Shown piece by piece: positions 27,761-36,861 of a stretch of DNA of 63,775 nt (position 1 is its first letter; every line of letters starts with the position of its first letter). The stretch is from an uncultured bacterium (lineage in GTDB: Bacteria; Planctomycetota; UBA1135; GCA-002686595). The DNA is taken from the NCBI GenBank assembly GCA_938075305.1, contig CALJGV010000018.1, forward strand, positions 1 to 63,775, in the 5' to 3' direction. The notes beneath the pieces were generated by a model. The model was not told the DNA's origin. It saw nothing but the letters and a program-made list of their open reading frames with translations, and made no database searches. Made by a program: the position numbers and the translations under genes.

Positions 27761-28153
27761 ATGGCGAACCCGCGCACCATTGCCCGCATCGAGGCCACGA
27801 TCCAGCGCCGCGCTGCTCACTGCCTGCAGCACGAGATCTCCGACCCCCGGGGGCAGTTCATCACGATCGTCCGCGTGGAGCTCAACTCGGACCTGTCGGT
27901 GGCGAAGCTCTTCTACTCCGTCCTGGGCAGCGACTCCGAACGTTCCAAGGCCGAGAAGATGCTGGAGCACGCCACGGGGTTCATCCGCAAGCAGGTGGGC
28001 CGAGTCCTGGAGACCCGCTCCATCCCCGAGCTCCGCTTCCTCGCCGACACCACCGCGTCGGACGCGGAGCAGATGGACGACATGATCGCCCAGGCGCTCC
28101 GGCGGGACCGTCAGATCCGGGGAGACGAGAACGACGGCGACCCGTCGAGCTGA
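27761..28153 (+). CDS. rbfA: 30S ribosome-binding factor A
   Basis: A 130-residue KH-like-fold protein needed for 16S rRNA 5'-end maturation of the small subunit. Typical blocks: RIEATIQRRAAHCLQHEISDPR (normally R(I/V)xxxIQxELSxIIxxxxxDPR), then FITIVRVELNSDLSVAKLFYSVLG and the ETRSIPELRFLADTTASDAEQMD segment that ends the domain. The start is supported by a GAGGAG-type Shine-Dalgarno 6-11 nt upstream, one of the few clear ones in this window. truB, which commonly follows rbfA, is absent; the next gene (cysS) is convergent. Confidence 0.94.
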   Translation: MANPRTIARIEATIQRRAAHCLQHEISDPRGQFITIVRVELNSDLSVAKLFYSVLGSDSERSKAEKMLEHATGFIRKQVGRVLETRSIPELRFLADTTASDAEQMDDMIAQALRRDRQIRGDENDGDPSS

Positions 28154-28208
28154 CCGGCTCCCCGCCGGGCGGTGACCGCCGCCCCTGGCCCGCGCCGGCG
28201 GCTCGACC

Positions 28209-29633
28209 TCAACGGCGCCGCCAGACGACCCCCTCGGGGGTGTCCTGGATCTCGATCCCCAGCGCCGTGAGCGCGTCCCGGGCAGCGTCGGCCGCAGCCC
28301 AGTCCTTGGCGGCCTTCGCCGCTGTTCGAGCCTCGATGAGCGCCTCCACCTCGGCGTCGGCGCTCTGGGCCCCCGTCTCGATGAAGCCGAGGACGGAGTT
28401 GGCGCGCTCCAACCAGGCCATCGCGTCGCGCGCCACGTCCGCGCCGACGGCGCCGTCGAGGAGCGGCTTGCGCAGCCCCTCGAGGGCCGCGAGGGCCACC
28501 GGCATGTTGAGGTCGTCGTTCATCCCCGCCTCGAAGCCGTCGATAGCGGCGGTGAGGGTCTCTCGACCGGCACCCTCGGCGGCGGCCGCGCCCCCGTCGA
28601 GGATGCGGTGGAGCAGGACCGCGATCTCGTCGAGGTTCTCGAGCCGCGCCCTGATCTCGTCCATGATCGCCCAGGTGAAGTTGATCTGGGTCCGGTAGTG
28701 ACCGCGCACCAGCGCGAACCGCAGGTGGCGTGGCTCGAACCCCCGCCCCACCACGTCCGGCAGCGTGTACACGTTGCCGAGGCTCTTGCTCATCTTGCCG
28801 CCGTCCACCTGCAGGAACTTGGCGTGCATCCACACCTCCGCCAGCGGCACGCCGTTGGCGCACGCGCTCTGGGCGATCTCGCACTCGTGGTGCGGGAAGA
28901 CGTTGTCCTCTCCGCCCGTGTGGATATCGACTCGCTCGCCCAGGAGCGCCTTGGCCATGGCCGAGCACTCGATGTGCCAGCCTGGGAAGCCATCGGCGCC
29001 GAACACGGTGTCCCACTTCATCAGGTGCGCCGCGTCGCTCTTCCAGAGCGCGAAGTCGGCGGGGTGCCGCTTCTCCTCGTTGACCTCCACGCGCTTGCCC
29101 GCCTCGAGGTCGTCCACGCGGTTCCCCGACAGGCGTCCGTACTCGGGGAAGCTCGTGACATCGAAGTAGACGTTCTCGCCGACCCTGTAGGCGTGCCCCT
29201 TCTCGATCAGCGCCTCCACCATCTCGACCATCTCGTCGATGTACTCGGTGGCCTTCGGGCGGGCCATCGGCTCCTTGACCCCGAGCGCGCCCATGTCCTC
29301 CAGGAACATGGCGGTGTACTCGCGGGTGATCTCGAAGGGGTCCTTCTTCTCGGCCCTGGCGCGAGCCTCGACCTTGTCCTCGCCGGAGGAGTCCGCCTCC
29401 GTGTCGTCCGTGAGGTGCCCGACGTCGGTGATGTTCATCACCTGCCGCACCTCGTAACCGAGGTACTCCAGCCACCGACGCAGGATGTCCGCGAAGAGAA
29501 AGCTCCGATAATTTCCGATGTGGGGACGGCCATAGACCGTCGGTCCGCAGTTGTACATGCGGACCACACCGTCCTCGATGGTCGAGAACGGCGCCTTGGA
29601 TCGGGTCAGTGAGTTGTAGACGTGGAAGGTCAA
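28209..29633 (-). CDS. cysS: Cysteinyl-tRNA synthetase
   Basis: A 474-residue class Ia synthetase that charges tRNA-Cys. The HIGH-like motif is in GRPHIGNYRS and the zinc Cys-containing MYNCGPTVYG just precedes it. The insert FPGWHIECSAMA and the signature KMSKSLGNV are present, and a C-terminal anticodon-binding region follows. The TTG start was chosen because MTFHVYNSLTRSKAPF is the expected CysS N-terminus and no ATG/GTG lies nearby; the longer ORF runs antisense through the next gene. Convergent with rbfA and divergent from the kinase gene. Confidence 0.95.
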   Translation of the reverse strand: MTFHVYNSLTRSKAPFSTIEDGVVRMYNCGPTVYGRPHIGNYRSFLFADILRRWLEYLGYEVRQVMNITDVGHLTDDTEADSSGEDKVEARARAEKKDPFEITREYTAMFLEDMGALGVKEPMARPKATEYIDEMVEMVEALIEKGHAYRVGENVYFDVTSFPEYGRLSGNRVDDLEAGKRVEVNEEKRHPADFALWKSDAAHLMKWDTVFGADGFPGWHIECSAMAKALLGERVDIHTGGEDNVFPHHECEIAQSACANGVPLAEVWMHAKFLQVDGGKMSKSLGNVYTLPDVVGRGFEPRHLRFALVRGHYRTQINFTWAIMDEIRARLENLDEIAVLLHRILDGGAAAAEGAGRETLTAAIDGFEAGMNDDLNMPVALAALEGLRKPLLDGAVGADVARDAMAWLERANSVLGFIETGAQSADAEVEALIEARTAAKAAKDWAAADAARDALTALGIEIQDTPEGVVWRRR

Positions 29634-29747
29634 GGGTCGTGGAGCAAGCGGGGCTTCGTAGACTCGGAGCCCGGGAGCGCCTCCTGGCCCAGGGCCCGTC
29701 GAAGGAGAGCCACCCGCGGACGCACAAGGTACCGATTCGGCGCCCAG

Positions 29748-32700
29748 ATGACCTCGCCCAGTCCCGCTCAGGATCGTCAGCCTTCCGAGGGTGACGGCAT
29801 GCAAGGCCCTCCCCACGTGGAGTTGCTCGACGTGCACGGCCTCGGAAACACCAGCCGGGTCTGGCGCGCTCGCATGGGAGCGGACTGGGGCCCGTTCGCT
29901 GCGGGCGCGGATGTCGCGATCAAGATCCTGCGGCCAAAGCTCGCACGGGACCCCGACGCCCTCGGCACCCTGCAGCGGGAAGCGCGGGTCTCGGCGGACT
30001 TCGTCCATGACGCCGTGGCCAGGACCTACTGGCTCGATGAGACCTCGCCGGCCCCCCGCCTGCGCAGTGGGAGCACCGCCACCGCCGACGCCGCGTCGGA
30101 TCCTGGTGCGGACCGCGCGTGGCTGCTACAGGACTTCATACCGGGGACCTCGCTGGCCGAGGAGCTCGAATCGACCGGCGCGCTCCCCGAGCCCACGGTG
30201 CGCGCCATCGGCGCCCGCCTTGCGGCGGCCCTGGCCGAGCTCCATGCCGCCGGCTGGGTCCACGGTGACGTGAAGCCAGACAACGTTCGCCTCGACCGTG
30301 AGGGGCGGGCCAGCCTGGTGGACCTCGGGCACGCAGAGCGTGAGGGCTCCGCGGGTGGCGCCCTCGGCACACCGCGCTTCCTCTCGCCGGAGCGGGCGAG
30401 CGGCGCCCCCGCCTCCGGGACGGCGGACACCTTCGCCCTCGGCGCGCTGCTCTTCGAGATCGCGGTGGGCGCCCCGGCCTGCGGGGCCCCCCCGGACCTC
30501 CGGAGGCTCCGCTCCGGCGGCGTCCACCCGCCGTCGAACCTCGTCCCCAGGCTGTCGCCCCTGCTCGACGCCATCGTGCTGGCCGCCCTCGCGCCGGAGC
30601 CCACCGAGCGACCGTCCTGCTCGACCGTGGCCGAGGTGCTCGCCCTGGGTGAGTCCTCGCCCTGGTGGCGAGCTCGTCTGTCGGAGGGCGCCGCCGAACA
30701 GACGCGGGCCACCCCGTGGGCAGGTCGACATGACCTACCCCTGGTGGGCCGCGTCGATGAACTCGCGCGGCTCGTGGGGGCCTGGGATGCTGCCAGCGAA
30801 GGGGGCGCGGTGGCCCTCCTGCGCGGGGACCGCGGCATGGGGAAGTCGAGGCTCGTCACCGAGTTCGTGCACCGGATCAGGGGACAGTCCGAGTCCCCGC
30901 CGATCTACATCTACGGGCGCTGCGAGCGGGTCACCGAGGAGCGACCCGGCGCCACGCTCCTGACCCTGGTCCGGCGCTGGCTCCACCTGCCCCACGACGT
31001 CGCCCCAGGCGAACGCTCGCGCGCCCTCGTCGACGGGGCTGTGCCCCCCCCCATCGCGCGCACCCTCATCAACGCCCTCGACCCCGGTCCGAGGGTCCCG
31101 GAGGACCAGGAGGTGACCGAGGCGGCCGCCCTGGGGGAGTGGATGCTCGCCCTGGGGCGCTCACGCCCCACGATCATCTTCCTGGACGACATCAACTTCG
31201 CCGGGACGACGACCCTCGACGCCCTGATGCGGGTGGCCCGCGGGCTGCCGGAGACCCGCCTGCTGCTCGTCCTCGGCGAGCGGCAGCGGGCCGGCTTCCG
31301 GAAGGCCGCGGGCCTCGCCGAGCTGCGCCGGCGCGTGCAGCCATTCACGGTCTCCATCCCCCTGGGCCCCATCAGCGAGGAGGCGGTCCTCAAGATCGTC
31401 GAGCACACCTTCCATCACTCGGTCCCCAGGCTCCGCCTGGCTCGGGTCCTCCACGAGCGCACCGGCGGTGTCCCGGGGAGCGTCGAGGAGGTCCTCCGCC
31501 TGATGGAGGAACGGGGCTGGGCGCGGCCCATGGCTGGCCAGGGGCAGGGGCTCGAGCTGTTGATCTCCCCTGACGAGCTCCCCCGTCCGAAGGGAATCCT
31601 GGAGGCCGTGGACGAGCGGCTCGCCACCCTCGACGGACGGGCCCGGATCTGGCTCGAGCGGCTCGCCATCGTCGGGAGTCGCTTCGAGGCCGCCGTCGTC
31701 GCCAACGCGTGGAACGGCGTCCCGGTGGGCACCCGCGAGGCCGCCTTCAGTCACCTGGTGCGGACGGATTGGATCGTGCCCTCGGGGAGCCGCTACCGCT
31801 TCGCGGAGCCCATCGAGCGGGATGAGATCCTGGCGAAGATGTCGGCTCGGCGACGACGACGCGGGCACCTCGCCGTCGCTCGAGCGCTCCGCGAGCTGGA
31901 GACCCGGCTCGGCCGGCGGCCCAGCTTCAGGCGGGCCTTCCACCTGCGAGAGGGAGAGTCCCTCGAGGAGCTCCTCTCGATCCTTCCAGGCATGCTACGG
32001 CGCCTCGCGAGCGCGGGGCACCCCCATCGCCTGGCCACGCTGGCCGGCTGGGGTCTGGAGGCCCTCGACGCGGGCGACGGCCTCGAGGGCCCCCGGGCGC
32101 TGTTCCTCGAGGCGCTCGCCGGAGCCGCCGATCGACTGGGCGAGCGGGCCGAGCAGCGGGCGGCGCTGGAGGGGCTGGCGGAGCTCGAGCTCGACCTCGA
32201 GCGACGGCCCGCCGAGGGAGCCCGGGTCTACCTGCTCCACGCCCGCTTCTCCATCGGCGGCGGCGAGTTCGGGCTCGCCCGGGGTCTGCTGCGCAATGCC
32301 GAGGGGCTCGCCGATCGCGCAGCGCGCGAGGGCCCTGGGCCCGGTCGCAGCCAGGACCAGCTGGAGCTGGACCGGGCCGAGATCGCCCGCCTGTCGGGGC
32401 GGATCGCGCTCGAGCTCGGGGACCTCGACGAGGCCCGGAGTCGGGCGAGGGAGGCGGCGGGCCTGGCTCCGGACCCGGTCGCCAGCGCCCACGCCAACAT
32501 CCTCGACGCTCTGATCCTCATCTATGGGGGTGACCCCGAGGGCGCCCTCCGGACCCTCACCCAGCTCCGGCGCTCTCTGCGGCGCAACGAGCGGAGCCTG
32601 GGGGCCACCGCGGCGCGGGCCGAGTCCAGCCTGGTCGCGGGGCGTGCGTGGCGCCTCATCGGCCGCCTCCGGCTCGCCGACCGGGCCTTCGAACGCGCCG

Positions 32701-33320
32701 GTGAACTCGCCCTCCGAGGGGGCGAGGGCCGGATCGAGGTGGAGGTCGCCGCGCGGCACGGGCGGCTCCTGGCCGACGTGGGAAGGGAACGGGAGGCCGA
32801 GCTGATGCTCCGGGACGCCCTCTTCGCCGCGCGGCGGACCGAGGACCGGCGGGGCGAGGCCACCGCCTCGCTCTTCCTCGGGATCCTCATCGCCGAGAAG
32901 GGGCTCCCCGGCGCGCGCGACCTGGTCCGCAGGTCTCACCGGCTGTCCACGGCCCTGGGCCTTCAACGCCACCTCGCCCTGACGGTCGCGGTCGAGGCTC
33001 GACTGGCCCGCGAGGCGGGGGAGCGGCCGGAGGCCCTACGCGGCGCCCTGCATGCGCAGCGGCTGACCGTGGAGCACGGCGCGGAGCTCCCCGACCAGAT
33101 CGTCGTCAGCGCGACCCTCTCCCTGGCCCTTGCCGAGAGCGGACGGACCAAGCTCGCGATCCAGGTGCGCCGCGGGATCGAACGCCAGATCCTCGCGGAC
33201 AATGACCGGCTCGGATCCCGGCTCAAGCGGCGCCGACACCTCCGCTGGACCCGGGCGCTGCTCGAGAGCGCCCTCTCCGCGGACGGGCCGCTCTATCCCC
33301 GCGGCGTCCTCGGGGGCTGA
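29748..33320 (+). CDS. Ser/Thr protein kinase fused to AAA ATPase and TPR region (PknK-like)
   Basis: A 1190-residue multidomain regulator. Residues about 25-305 form a Hanks-type kinase: VAIKILRP with the ATP Lys59, catalytic loop HGDVKPDN (172-179, Asp174), the Mg loop as DLG rather than DFG (192-194), and FLSPERASG. From about 325 an AAA/ORC-type ATPase begins (LPLVGRVDELARLV, Walker A GDRGMGKS at 360-367, Walker B IIFLDDIN). The rest is helical with TPR-like units. This layout matches PknK/AcoK-type kinase-ATPase signalling proteins, but no DNA-binding domain is visible at the C-terminus, so the output is unclear. A later ATG (MQGPPHVEL) is an alternative start. It overlaps the convergent downstream gene by 28 bp. 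Confidence 0.9.
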   Translation: MTSPSPAQDRQPSEGDGMQGPPHVELLDVHGLGNTSRVWRARMGADWGPFAAGADVAIKILRPKLARDPDALGTLQREARVSADFVHDAVARTYWLDETSPAPRLRSGSTATADAASDPGADRAWLLQDFIPGTSLAEELESTGALPEPTVRAIGARLAAALAELHAAGWVHGDVKPDNVRLDREGRASLVDLGHAEREGSAGGALGTPRFLSPERASGAPASGTADTFALGALLFEIAVGAPACGAPPDLRRLRSGGVHPPSNLVPRLSPLLDAIVLAALAPEPTERPSCSTVAEVLALGESSPWWRARLSEGAAEQTRATPWAGRHDLPLVGRVDELARLVGAWDAASEGGAVALLRGDRGMGKSRLVTEFVHRIRGQSESPPIYIYGRCERVTEERPGATLLTLVRRWLHLPHDVAPGERSRALVDGAVPPPIARTLINALDPGPRVPEDQEVTEAAALGEWMLALGRSRPTIIFLDDINFAGTTTLDALMRVARGLPETRLLLVLGERQRAGFRKAAGLAELRRRVQPFTVSIPLGPISEEAVLKIVEHTFHHSVPRLRLARVLHERTGGVPGSVEEVLRLMEERGWARPMAGQGQGLELLISPDELPRPKGILEAVDERLATLDGRARIWLERLAIVGSRFEAAVVANAWNGVPVGTREAAFSHLVRTDWIVPSGSRYRFAEPIERDEILAKMSARRRRRGHLAVARALRELETRLGRRPSFRRAFHLREGESLEELLSILPGMLRRLASAGHPHRLATLAGWGLEALDAGDGLEGPRALFLEALAGAADRLGERAEQRAALEGLAELELDLERRPAEGARVYLLHARFSIGGGEFGLARGLLRNAEGLADRAAREGPGPGRSQDQLELDRAEIARLSGRIALELGDLDEARSRAREAAGLAPDPVASAHANILDALILIYGGDPEGALRTLTQLRRSLRRNERSLGATAARAESSLVAGRAWRLIGRLRLADRAFERAGELALRGGEGRIEVEVAARHGRLLADVGREREAELMLRDALFAARRTEDRRGEATASLFLGILIAEKGLPGARDLVRRSHRLSTALGLQRHLALTVAVEARLAREAGERPEALRGALHAQRLTVEHGAELPDQIVVSATLSLALAESGRTKLAIQVRRGIERQILADNDRLGSRLKRRRHLRWTRALLESALSADGPLYPRGVLGG

Positions 33321-34237
33321 GCGCCGCCTGCCGCCGCGCGGGCATCCACGGAGCGGCCGAACGTCCGCTCGAGCCACCAACCGACCCGGTGCAACGGGCC
33401 CCGGTCACCGGCGCTCCGCTCCACCGCGGCCATGAAGCGGCGCCGCTCGGACCGGTCGACGCCGTACGCACGCAGGAAGCGAATGGCGCCTCGCACCCCC
33501 ACCACCGGCCCGTACTCTCGATCTCGCCGCGCGACGTGTCGCCAGAGGCGCCCGAGGTTGCGGACGCGTGAGGCCTCCGGGAGCCCCCCATCGCCGCGCA
33601 GCCTCGACCGGTCGAGGTCCAGGATCCAGGCCTCCTCCCAGCGCCCCTCGAGGAGAAGGATGTTGGCGGGCTGCAGGTCCGCGTGGACGCAGCCCGCATC
33701 GTGCAGCCGGCGTACGAGCTGGCCAGCCGCGTCGATCGCCCGACATAGCTCCTCCGCGCTGCGCTCCCCCCGACGGACCGCGCCGAGCAGGTGCCCGAGG
33801 TCCATCGAGTCGGGAATCCGCTCTGACACGAGCGTCAGCTCGAAGCCCACCGGGCGCACCCTGACCGCGCGGGCCGCCAGGACCCGCGGCGTGGGCACCC
33901 TTCGCTCGCGGAGCGCCTCCGACAGCGCCAGCTCCTCGAAGGGGCGCGCGGGGTCCTTGAAGCGCCGTCCGGTCAGCGCGCGCGCCAGCCCACCGTGGCT
34001 GAAGCGGCGTGCCAGGCACGGGACCCCCGCCACGTCCAGCAGGCCGAGGGGCTCCCGGCCGGCCTCCACGGCGTCCGCCATCTCGGGCTTGCCGCCGGCT
34101 CGATGGCGCCCGTCCGGCGAGAAGCCCGAGGCGATCAGCGCGTCCAGCAGCTCCTCCCGACAGGCCATCACCCCGCGCTCTCCCTCGACGACCCGGAAGC
34201 CGTCGGGGAGCGCGGGTAGGCGCTGAGCGAGCCCCAT
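33293..34237 (-). CDS. Lipopolysaccharide kinase (Kdo/WaaP)-like protein
   Basis: A 314-residue kinase-fold protein. The catalytic loop VHADLQPANILL (normally HxDL(N/H)xxNIL) and metal loop ILDLDRSRL (DxD/DFD type) identify the Kdo kinase/WaaP/RIO-like group. The LARRFSHGGLARAL segment resembles the LKxxxRGG(xx) start of KdkA-type proteins. Such enzymes phosphorylate lipid A-core sugars at the inner membrane face, which is plausible since planctomycetes make LPS, but the substrate is inferred. Its stop (TAG) lies inside the 3' end of the convergent Ser/Thr kinase gene. The gene is followed closely upstream, on the same strand, by the KptA-like gene. Confidence 0.82.
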   Translation of the reverse strand: MGLAQRLPALPDGFRVVEGERGVMACREELLDALIASGFSPDGRHRAGGKPEMADAVEAGREPLGLLDVAGVPCLARRFSHGGLARALTGRRFKDPARPFEELALSEALRERRVPTPRVLAARAVRVRPVGFELTLVSERIPDSMDLGHLLGAVRRGERSAEELCRAIDAAGQLVRRLHDAGCVHADLQPANILLLEGRWEEAWILDLDRSRLRGDGGLPEASRVRNLGRLWRHVARRDREYGPVVGVRGAIRFLRAYGVDRSERRRFMAAVERSAGDRGPLHRVGWWLERTFGRSVDARAAAGGAQPPRTPRG

Positions 34238-34251
34238 GGTGAGGGGCAGGG

Positions 34252-35244
34252 TTACAGCCCGGCGCCGAACCCGGAGGGAGCGGAACCCGACTCCTCTTCG
34301 CGGTCCTGCTTGCGGGGCTCCGCCTTGGGCTCGGCCTTGGGCGCGGCCTTCTTGGGCTCAGGCTTGGGGCTGGCTTGCTCCTCGCTCGCGGCCGGCGCTG
34401 CGCCGCCGGCGAGGCCGCCTCCGAACGAGCCCGCGGTCTCGCCCGCCGGCTCCCTGCGCGGGGCTTCCTCGCGCGGGGCTTCCTCGCGCCGGGGCTCCTC
34501 CCGCTCGCGACGGGGCTCCTCCCGCTCGCGGCGGGGTTCATCCCGATCTCGACCACGGTCACCACCCGACGGCCGGTCGTCATCGCGACCGCCCCGCCCG
34601 CGGCCACGGCCGCGTCCACGGCGGGGGCCCCGGGGACCATCGGCATTCCTGCGGCCTCGCGACCGGCGGTTTTCGTCGCGCTCGATCCCGTCGTGCTGGA
34701 TCTCGCCGACCTCGAGGAATTCCCCGGGGATCTCATCCGCGAGGAAGAGCGCGCCCCGATCGTAGAAGTCCGTGCCCTCGTCGAAGGCCTCGCCGGCGAA
34801 CACCGTCACGACGGCGTAGTCCCGGGCGATCCGACGGCCCGACTCGCGGGCCTCCTCCTCCGTGCGCGCGAGGTGCAGGAAGGCACGGCGCCCGCTCCGC
34901 AGGCCCTGATCCTCGGCGCGCGAGGCGTCGCGGCTCCCCACGCCGATGAAGAGCTCGTCAGGCGGCTCCGTGGGCTCGCCGGGGTCGATCTGGATCGAGT
35001 GTCCGTAGAGGGCGCGGATCTTGCCGTCCTTGATCTCGTAGCGCGGCCGGTCGCTGGACTCGATGGCCTCGGCCACGTCGTCCTCTTCCACCGTGGAGCC
35101 CGTTCGCTCCTGGAGTGCGTAGACCACGTCCTCGAGGTCACCCCAGCCGAAGCGATCGAGTTCGAGGTCGAACTCCTCAGGCTGGTGGCGGAGCATGAAG
35201 GCGAGAGCGCGCGTGATTCGTTCGTTGAGTGAGCCGGAGTTCAT
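34252..35244 (-). CDS. KptA/Tpt1-like RNA 2'-phosphotransferase with RG-rich tail
   Basis: A 330-residue protein. Residues 1-190 resemble the Tpt1/KptA family, which removes an internal RNA 2'-phosphate using NAD+: the LRH motif (Arg19-His20, FMLRHQPEEFDLELDRFGW), IRALYGHSI with Arg77 and His82, RRAFLHLA with Arg119/120, and GALFLADEIPGEFL. The usual HGT motif is GVG (101-103), so one normally conserved His is missing. The last 140 residues are disordered: an Arg-Gly run (RRGRGRGRGRGG), acidic-basic repeats of EEPRRER type, then a Lys/Pro/Ala/Glu-rich end. The tail resembles RNA-binding extensions. Bacterial KptA has no known universal substrate. The tail could be low-complexity drift. Confidence 0.85.
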   Translation of the reverse strand: MNSGSLNERITRALAFMLRHQPEEFDLELDRFGWGDLEDVVYALQERTGSTVEEDDVAEAIESSDRPRYEIKDGKIRALYGHSIQIDPGEPTEPPDELFIGVGSRDASRAEDQGLRSGRRAFLHLARTEEEARESGRRIARDYAVVTVFAGEAFDEGTDFYDRGALFLADEIPGEFLEVGEIQHDGIERDENRRSRGRRNADGPRGPRRGRGRGRGRGGRDDDRPSGGDRGRDRDEPRREREEPRREREEPRREEAPREEAPRREPAGETAGSFGGGLAGGAAPAASEEQASPKPEPKKAAPKAEPKAEPRKQDREEESGSAPSGFGAGL

Positions 35245-35283
35245 AGCTGAGATCGACGGGTTCGGGCGGAAAGTCTACCCCGT

Positions 35284-36855
35284 TCAGGCCGTGGCGGGAG
35301 CAAGCGGCCCCTCCTCTCCCTCGGTACGCGCGACCACCGCCGCGGCGCAGGAGTCTGACCACACGTTGACGACCGTCCGCATCATGTCCAGGGGGCGGTC
35401 CACCGCGAGGAGCAGCGCCGCTCCCTCGAGGGGCAGTTCCAGGGCAGAGAGGATCGTGAGCATCATCACCAGCCCGGCCGAGGGGATCCCCGCCGCGCCG
35501 ACGCTGGCCAGCAGCGCCAGCACCACGACCAGGGCCTGCGCCCCGAGGGTCAGCTCGAAGTCCCCCACCGCGGCGTAGTACTGGGCGAGGAAGATGACCC
35601 CGATGCACTCGTACAGGGCCGTGCCGTCCATGTTGATGGTGGCGCCGAGGGGCAGGGTGAAGGAGGTCACCCGGTTGCTGACCCGCCCACGCTCCTCGAC
35701 CGTCTTGAGCGTCACCGGCAGGGTCATCGAGGACGAAGAGGTGCTGAAGGCCGTCATGAGCGCCGGCGACATGGCCCGGAACCAGTCCATCGGCCGGATC
35801 TTCCCGATGGAGCGGAGGAGGACCGGGAGGGTCACGGTGGCGTGGATCACAAGGGCAAGGGCCACGGTAAACATGTACAGCAGCAGCGCCTTGAAGGGCG
35901 CGAAGCCCGTGCTCGCGACCACCTTGACCAGCAGCGCGAAGACGCCGTAGGGCAGGAGCTTGAGGATGCCCTCGGCCATGGTCATGACCACCTCGAAGAG
36001 GCTCTCGAAGAGCTCCTTCACCCGCGTCTGGTGCGGCTCCGAGGTGCGGGTGATGAAGAACCCGAAGATGAGCGCAAAGAAGATGATGGAGAGCATCGCG
36101 CCGTTATCGGTGAGGGAGGCGGCGATGTTGCTCGGGATCATCCGCTTGATGACCTCGATGAAGCTCGCGTCAGGGCTCGCCCCGGCCGCGGTGAGCGGCG
36201 AGAGCCCAAGGGTGGCGCCGTCGCCCGGCCGGATGATGTTCACCAGCAGCTGCCCCACGATGATCGCCAGCACGCTGGTGGCCATGTAGTAGGCGAAGGT
36301 CTTGCCACCGAGCCGCTTGAGGTCCCCCATGGAGCCCACGCTCGCGACGCCCGTGATGATCGAGGTCAGCACGATGGGCACGATCAGCATCTTGAGGAGC
36401 GCCAGGAAGATGTCCGCGGCGAACGAGAAGGGCGCGACCGCCCTGGCCCGCGGGCTGTCAGGGGCGAAGGTGACCGTCAGCGCCACTGCGCCGGCCATGG
36501 GGTCCACGTTCCCCTCCGCTGCCGCTGCGCTGTTTCCGGCAGGCACCAACCAGAGGACCTCGCCGTTCGAGCGGTCCTTGACCACCCCGTCCGCGAGGTC
36601 GATGGCGCTCCGCAGCTCGACGCGCTCCTCGGCCTCCGAACCCCTGGAGACCACCGCCGCCTCGAACTGCTGGCCTTGCGCGAGCCCCGCCTTCGCCGCG
36701 GGGCTACCCTTCGCCACCCCCGTGACGGCCACGCCGCCATCGGCTCCCGTGACGTCGAGCCCGGAGTAAGCCGGGGCAGAGAGAAACGTCTGCATCAGGA
36801 GACCGACGAGGGCGCCGGCCGCCATCCAGAGGAGGACCTTCCAGTGGAAACTCAT
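35284..36855 (-). CDS. Dicarboxylate/amino-acid:cation symporter with PDZ-like insert
   Basis: A 523-residue DAACS (GltP/DctA-like) transporter. TM1 (WKVLLWMAAGALVGLLMQTFL) is followed by an extracytoplasmic insertion of about 100 residues resembling a PDZ domain (VAVTGVAKGSPAAKAGLAQGQQFEAA). From residue about 150 the normal fold resumes: FLALLKMLIVPIVLTSIITGVA, the FSTSSSSMTLPVTLK hairpin serine-rich loop, NMDGTALYECIGVIFLAQ and SVGAAGIPSAGLVMM. The usual substrates are glutamate, aspartate or C4-dicarboxylates with Na+ or H+. The PDZ-like insert is not part of the standard family. A TAGGCT box lies 6 nt before the ATG. Confidence 0.92.
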   Translation of the reverse strand: MSFHWKVLLWMAAGALVGLLMQTFLSAPAYSGLDVTGADGGVAVTGVAKGSPAAKAGLAQGQQFEAAVVSRGSEAEERVELRSAIDLADGVVKDRSNGEVLWLVPAGNSAAAAEGNVDPMAGAVALTVTFAPDSPRARAVAPFSFAADIFLALLKMLIVPIVLTSIITGVASVGSMGDLKRLGGKTFAYYMATSVLAIIVGQLLVNIIRPGDGATLGLSPLTAAGASPDASFIEVIKRMIPSNIAASLTDNGAMLSIIFFALIFGFFITRTSEPHQTRVKELFESLFEVVMTMAEGILKLLPYGVFALLVKVVASTGFAPFKALLLYMFTVALALVIHATVTLPVLLRSIGKIRPMDWFRAMSPALMTAFSTSSSSMTLPVTLKTVEERGRVSNRVTSFTLPLGATINMDGTALYECIGVIFLAQYYAAVGDFELTLGAQALVVVLALLASVGAAGIPSAGLVMMLTILSALELPLEGAALLLAVDRPLDMMRTVVNVWSDSCAAAVVARTEGEEGPLAPATA

Positions 36856-36861
36856 GGCCCG

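Noticed and set aside
25340..27970. An 876-codon minus-strand ORF opposite infB.
   Set aside because: IF-2 domains on the other strand are unambiguous; the antisense frame has no motif.
34252..34700. Low-complexity, GC-rich 3' half of the KptA-like gene considered as non-coding.
   Set aside because: The reading frame stays open from the conserved core, with a consistent Arg/Gly/Glu pattern, so a real disordered tail is more likely.
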